A stretch of DNA of 9,649 nucleotides from Pseudomonadota bacterium (GTDB lineage: Bacteria; Pseudomonadota; Gammaproteobacteria; Steroidobacterales; Steroidobacteraceae), in NCBI GenBank assembly GCA_947454665.1, contig CANGMU010000076.1, positions 1-9,649 of the forward strand. Reading direction: 5' to 3'. A model generated the notes under the pieces. That model did not search any database. It was not told the DNA's origin and saw only the letters and a list, made by a program, of their open reading frames with translations. Below are positions 7,213-9,649 of this stretch, in pieces; positions within the stretch are counted from its first letter, which is position 1; each line of letters starts with the position of its first letter. The translations under genes and the position numbers were made by a program.

Positions 7213-7241
7213 TTGCCAATCGTTGCTAAAAGGGCAACAAT
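7213..7241 (+). promoter_or_regulatory. Candidate sigma-70 promoter of the MNT-HEPN pair
   Basis: TTGCCA at 7213-7218 (five of six matches to TTGACA) and AACAAT at 7236-7241 (four of six matches to TATAAT) are separated by 17 bp. Transcription would start near 7248, about three bases before the ATG at 7251, and no Shine-Dalgarno sequence precedes that ATG. This predicts a leaderless or nearly leaderless mRNA. Consensus matching was done by eye, so this remains a prediction. Confidence 0.45.
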
Positions 7242-7258
7242 CGTTGCCTTATGAGCAA
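7217..7258 (+). repeat. Two 21-bp tandem repeats with palindromic operator-like sites
   Basis: CAATCGTTGC occurs at 7217-7226 and again at 7238-7247, exactly 21 bp apart. Each copy continues through seven mostly different bases into GCAA, giving two copies of the palindrome GTTGC-N7-GCAAC (7222-7238 and 7243-7259). An additional half-site GTTGC lies at 7212-7216, ten bp before the first palindrome. The first palindrome overlaps the candidate -10 element and the second spans the ATG of the MNT gene. Spacing of 10 and 21 bp puts the sites on the same face of the helix. This is what an autorepressor operator looks like, and the downstream protein has an N-terminal winged helix that could bind it (inference). 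Confidence 0.75.
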
Positions 7259-7877
7259 CTATCCGCTGATGGACGTCCTGTTCACGGCGCTGCGTCAGCG
7301 GGTGCTGGCGCTGCTGCTGCTGCGGCCAGACGAAGCGATTCACCTCCGCGAATTGGCCCGGATGTCCGGAACCCATGCCGGCACCTTGATGCGCGAGCTG
7401 GCAAAACTTGCCGATGCGGGTTTGCTGCTGAGGTTAACGCAGGGCAACCAGGTCCGCTTTCAGGCCAATGCGCAGCACCCGCTGTTTGCAGATCTGGCCT
7501 CAATGTTCAGAAAGTCGCACGGCACCGTGGTGACCCTGCAAGCAGCGCTTGATCCCTTGGTATCGTCGATCGCGCTGGCCTTCGTATTCGGATCGGTGGC
7601 ACGGGGAGAGGCCACTGATCGCAGCGACATTGACCTGCTGGTGTTGGGTGAGGTGGGTTTTGCAGAACTGGTGCAGGCCATCCATCCCTTGCTGGGCCTG
7701 TTGGGCAGGGAAGTGAATCCCGTGCTGTATCGGCCTGAAGAATTTGCACGACGGATCTCGAGGCAGGACGCCTTTGCCATCGACCTGATGGCCAAACCCC
7801 GTCTATGGGTGAAGGGAAGCGAACATGACCTTGCAGAACTTGCTGGCCATCCGGAGGTTGCAAACCCATCGGGTTGA
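7251..7877 (+). CDS. Winged-helix/minimal nucleotidyltransferase (MNT-type antitoxin)
   Basis: A 208-residue protein with two parts. Residues about 8-75 form an ArsR-like winged helix (LRELARMSGTHAGTLMREL followed by a wing near LTQGNQVRF). Residues about 105-185 are a minimal polymerase-beta-type nucleotidyltransferase: GSVARG at 114-119 and SDIDLL at 125-130 give the metal-binding Asp126 and Asp128; Glu154 in REVNPVLY is the likely third carboxylate. In characterised MNT-HEPN (type VII) systems the nucleotidyltransferase transfers AMP to a Tyr of the HEPN toxin and silences it; here that is inferred from the partner gene, which overlaps by 53 bp. The fused winged helix suggests that the same protein represses its own promoter through the repeats at 7217-7259. 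ATG 7251 has no ribosome-binding sequence; ATG 7269 is an alternative but also lacks one. Confidence 0.87.
   Translation: MSNYPLMDVLFTALRQRVLALLLLRPDEAIHLRELARMSGTHAGTLMRELAKLADAGLLLRLTQGNQVRFQANAQHPLFADLASMFRKSHGTVVTLQAALDPLVSSIALAFVFGSVARGEATDRSDIDLLVLGEVGFAELVQAIHPLLGLLGREVNPVLYRPEEFARRISRQDAFAIDLMAKPRLWVKGSEHDLAELAGHPEVANPSG
7811..7819 (+). promoter_or_regulatory. Ribosome binding site of the HEPN gene
   Basis: GAAGGGAAG ends five bases before the ATG at 7825, inside the 3' part of the MNT gene. It fixes the HEPN start and contrasts with the MNT gene, which has no such site. Confidence 0.65.
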
Positions 7878-8259
7878 TCCAGCGGCTTTGCTGAAATTAC
7901 TCGAGGCTGCGCGCCGGAACCTCGCCGACTCACACATCGACGTCGTGAGCGACGAAAACCGGTTCGATGCGGCATACAAATGCATCATGCAGTGCGCGAT
8001 GCTGGGTCTCTGGGTGCATGGCTATCGGACTGCAACGAGTCAGCCGGGCCACCATCAGACTGCAATCCAGTCGCTTGTTCTGACGATGGATGTGCCTCAA
8101 GCCGACGTCATCGTGCTGGACGCATTGCGGCGACAACGCAATGTCAGCGACTACGAAGGTGATCCAGTGACGGTCGCTGCCAGGGCGGCGTGCGCAGAGC
8201 AGGCGATTCGATTGCTCGCGCGAACCGAGTCCTTGTTGGAGCGGAAGCGAGCAGGGTGA
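7825..8259 (+). CDS. HEPN-domain protein (toxin-like partner of MNT)
   Basis: A 144-residue, mainly helical protein. Residues about 45-70 (ENRFDAAYKCIMQCAMLGLW, then GYR) and GHHQTAIQSL (75-84) fit the HEPN four-helix bundle as recalled for proteins encoded beside minimal nucleotidyltransferases. Residues 105-110 (RNVSDY) occupy the place of the HEPN RNase motif. Arg105 and the polar residue after it are present, but the His of the usual R-x(4-6)-H motif is replaced by an Asp-Tyr pair, a variant seen in other HEPN subfamilies (from memory). Tyr110 would be the natural target for nucleotidylation by the MNT protein (inference from the Shewanella MntA/HepT system). It is unclear whether it is an active RNase. 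The stop is six bases from the convergent stop of the HTH reading frame, and no terminator is visible between them. Confidence 0.8.
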   Translation: MTLQNLLAIRRLQTHRVDPAALLKLLEAARRNLADSHIDVVSDENRFDAAYKCIMQCAMLGLWVHGYRTATSQPGHHQTAIQSLVLTMDVPQADVIVLDALRRQRNVSDYEGDPVTVAARAACAEQAIRLLARTESLLERKRAG

Positions 8260-8265
8260 TCTGGG

Positions 8266-8562
8266 CTATCCAAGACTCACGGATACGTAAACCCGCGATC
8301 CGAAGCGGTTAACGATCCCCATCAGCCGGTCGACGGTGAACCGACCCAGCTTCGAATTCCTGATATGGACGAAGGCGCCGGCATCGATGCCGCTCAGTTC
8401 CTGCGCCTTGCGCTCCGTGAGTTGCTTTCGATCGAGCAGCTTGATGATTTCCGCAGCGAGCAGGGTCTTGAGTTGCCTGACGTCGAAGTCCGCATCGCCT
8501 AGGTCGCGGAACAGGTTGCCACTGCCGCGAGCAACATCCAGGTCCGTTCCGGAAACCTTCAG
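8266..8562 (-). CDS. HigA-like XRE antitoxin frame (HTH_37 type) lacking a standard start codon
   Basis: The minus-strand frame ending in TAG at 8268-8266 encodes SGNLFRDLG, then LLAAEIIKLLDRKQLTERKA, QELSGIDAGAFVHIRNSKLG and RFTVDRLMGIVNRFGSRVYV. This is the pattern of small HigA-type HTH antitoxins (xGNxFxDLG, helix-turn-helix, then FTxDRLMxxxxxFG). The frame is open from just after a TGA at about 8607-8605. No ATG, GTG or TTG occurs before an ATG close to the C-terminus. CTG at 8562 would give 98 residues, a normal family length; ATA at 8583 would overlap the upstream TAA stop as ATAA and give 105. Either a rare start codon is used or the gene has lost its start. The usual HigB/RelE-type toxin is not adjacent. 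The protein sequence itself is intact, with no internal stops. Confidence 0.7.
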   Translation of the reverse strand: MKVSGTDLDVARGSGNLFRDLGDADFDVRQLKTLLAAEIIKLLDRKQLTERKAQELSGIDAGAFVHIRNSKLGRFTVDRLMGIVNRFGSRVYVSVSLG

Positions 8563-8579
8563 GAAAGCCGCGATAGCCC

Positions 8580-9080
8580 TTATTCGGGCTTCGCCATCAA
8601 GCCCTCAGGAAAAGGGGGCTCTCCACCCGCGAGGTTCCCGCCTGCCATGAAGGTCTCGAAGACGCTGTACCAACGGTCGTTCCAGGTTATGACGTAGGTG
8701 CGGAGCGCGCGGAGCTGAGTTGGATAGTCGGGGGATTTCGCGAAAGGTTCATAGGCCTCTGCCAGAGCGAGGATCTGGGCGTTGTCCTCGGCCAACTGCG
8801 CAAGTTTGCGCCGCATGCCGGAATGCTGCGGCACTCCGTCGCGGCGAATGCGCAGCAGGTAGGCTTCGAGCGGGCTCTTGCCGGCTTCTGCGTAGGGGGG
8901 GGCGACTAACTCGCTTGCAATGGCCTGTCGGTCCGAAAGGAGGCGCGAGAGGTTCTTGTGCATGCTGTCCTGCGCATCACCTGACTTGCCACCGAACCAA
9001 ATCGCAGAAAGCGCGACGCCCGCAGCGATCAGGGCGGCAGCGAATCCAGCAGTCTTCATGCGAGAGGCTATTTCGTTCAT
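8580..9080 (-). CDS. Small membrane-anchored protein of unknown function
   Basis: A 166-residue protein not recognised as any family. The N-terminus has a single hydrophobic segment (about residues 8-30, KTAGFAAALIAAGVALSAIW) following a few polar or charged residues, consistent with an uncleaved signal anchor. The remainder is predicted by eye to be mostly helical and probably faces the periplasm (inference). The ATG at 9080 overlaps the stop of the S74-domain gene as ATGA, indicating translational coupling and a possible shared role, for example in export, assembly or anchoring of the surface or tail protein. Met8 is an alternative start. A run of eight G on the plus strand (C on the coding strand, 8895-8902) lies in the reading frame at Ala-Pro-Pro-Tyr. 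Its stop is just upstream of the HTH reading frame. Confidence 0.75.
   Translation of the reverse strand: MNEIASRMKTAGFAAALIAAGVALSAIWFGGKSGDAQDSMHKNLSRLLSDRQAIASELVAPPYAEAGKSPLEAYLLRIRRDGVPQHSGMRRKLAQLAEDNAQILALAEAYEPFAKSPDYPTQLRALRTYVITWNDRWYSVFETFMAGGNLAGGEPPFPEGLMAKPE
8895..8902. repeat. Homopolymer run of eight G
   Basis: Eight consecutive G on the plus strand (C in the coding strand of the membrane-anchored protein). It is the longest mononucleotide run noticed in the window and lies inside a coding sequence, where slippage of one base would truncate or alter the protein. Confidence 0.9.
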
Positions 9081-9649
9081 TGCACGCTCTGTGCTGTCAT
9101 CGGTAGGGCGATACGTTCCATTCGCTCGAGCCTGACCTTGAGCGATTCAACCTCTGCAACTTGCGACTCGAGGCGAACAAGCTTTTCCTTTGCTTGCCGC
9201 AGGGCAATGTCGGTTTCTGTTAGCCGCTCATGATCCTTCTGAAGCTCGTTAAGCAAGATCGCGGAGAGCAGGTGATAGGCGACGGTTTCCGGTTGGCCGT
9301 CCTTGTTGTAGACCACAAGTTCCGGAAAGACCTCTGCGACTTCCTCTGCAATCAGTCCGTATTGCAGCGGTTTGTCTCCCGTAGAGTTTTCCTTCTTGTA
9401 GTGGAAGGTAACTGGGCGAAGCTTCAAAAGTCGGTCGCTGGCGGCCGCCATAGGCTCGATGTCGTCCTTGTACCGACGCGAAGAAGATACTGTGCCGAGT
9501 TGCCCATTGGCATCAACCAATACCGCAGCGCCAGATTGACTGGTAGCACTGCCGTAAATTCCTGCAATAAAGATTCTGGAATGTGTCATCCAACCTGAAG
9601 GCCTTCCAATGCGGATTGTGCTGTCTTCCGTTGACTGGGCGTCTACACC
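9077..9649 (-). CDS. Surface/tail-fibre-like protein, C-terminal part with peptidase S74 chaperone domain (cut by window edge)
   Basis: The frame is open through the right edge, so 190 C-terminal residues are seen. An ATG at 9589 is internal: the codons upstream read STIRIGRPSGW and continue the typical pre-chaperone segment TIRIG...FIAGIYG, found before S74 domains. The intramolecular chaperone auto-processing domain follows: VSSSRRYKDDIEPM, LLKLRPVTFHY, YGLIAEEVAEVFPELVV and VAYHLLSAILLNELQ. By analogy to endosialidases, the Ser five residues before the Lys of RRYK (visible-fragment residues 56 and 61) would form the self-cleavage dyad, releasing the chaperone after trimer folding. The C-terminal 60 residues are a heptad-like coiled coil (ERLTETDIALRQAKEKLVRL onwards). 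The released body, outside the window, could be a phage tail fibre or a bacterial surface fibre. The stop overlaps the next start (ATGA). Confidence 0.88.
   Translation of the reverse strand, partial: GVDAQSTEDSTIRIGRPSGWMTHSRIFIAGIYGSATSQSGAAVLVDANGQLGTVSSSRRYKDDIEPMAAASDRLLKLRPVTFHYKKENSTGDKPLQYGLIAEEVAEVFPELVVYNKDGQPETVAYHLLSAILLNELQKDHERLTETDIALRQAKEKLVRLESQVAEVESLKVRLERMERIALPMTAQSVQ

Noticed and set aside
8257..8268. Bidirectional terminator between the convergent HEPN and HTH genes
   Set aside because: Only six bases separate the two stops and no stem-loop with T-runs is visible across the junction.
8336..8650. 104-residue plus-strand open frame
   Set aside because: It is antisense to the HTH_37-type frame, whose protein matches a known family pattern; the plus-strand product is Ser/Arg-rich and featureless.
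9077..9589. S74-domain gene starting at the ATG at 9589
   Set aside because: The frame is open upstream to the window edge and encodes the conserved TIRIG segment that precedes S74 domains, so this ATG is internal.

Overview
The window looks like chromosomal DNA of a GC-rich proteobacterium (beta- or gamma-, for example Xanthomonadales or Burkholderiales). By eye the base composition is about 60% GC, genes are tightly packed with 1-11 bp overlaps, and the kinase and regulator families (HPK4-type kinases, FixJ-like regulators) are typical of these groups. The exact lineage cannot be fixed from the sequence alone. There are no rRNA, tRNA, CRISPR or transposase signals.

Left edge (1-788, minus): the N-terminal part of a histidine kinase, cut by the window edge, with a six-helix membrane sensor and a classical H-box. 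A 180-bp region (789-968) with nested inverted repeats separates it from a divergent plus-strand operon.

Centre (969-7163, plus): seven co-directional genes, mostly overlapping by 4-11 bp: HK1, RR1, HK2, RR2, RR3, RR4, HK3. The three kinases share one plan: about seven membrane helices, a short linker, an HPK4-type H-box (HExxQP) and a complete ATP-binding domain. Of the four receivers, only RR3 keeps a LuxR/FixJ-type DNA-binding domain. RR2 is a close paralogue of RR3 whose HTH stops after its first helix. RR1 and RR4 are stand-alone receivers with an enlarged loop before the phosphoryl-accepting Asp. The set therefore looks like a multi-sensor network converging on one transcription factor, with the stand-alone receivers as phosphate sinks, relays or kinase modulators (inference).

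Right-centre (7164-8259, plus): a winged-helix/minimal nucleotidyltransferase gene overlapping a HEPN gene by 53 bp, i.e. an MNT-HEPN toxin-antitoxin-like pair. Its start region carries two 21-bp tandem repeats, each holding the palindrome GTTGC-N7-GCAAC. They overlie a plausible sigma-70 promoter and the start codon, which suggests tight autoregulation and a leaderless or nearly leaderless mRNA.

Right edge (8266-9649, minus): read leftward, the end of a surface or tail-fibre-like protein with a peptidase S74 intramolecular chaperone domain (cut by the window edge), a small membrane-anchored protein coupled to it by an ATGA overlap, and an HigA-like (HTH_37) antitoxin-type reading frame that has no ATG, GTG or TTG start and no adjacent toxin.
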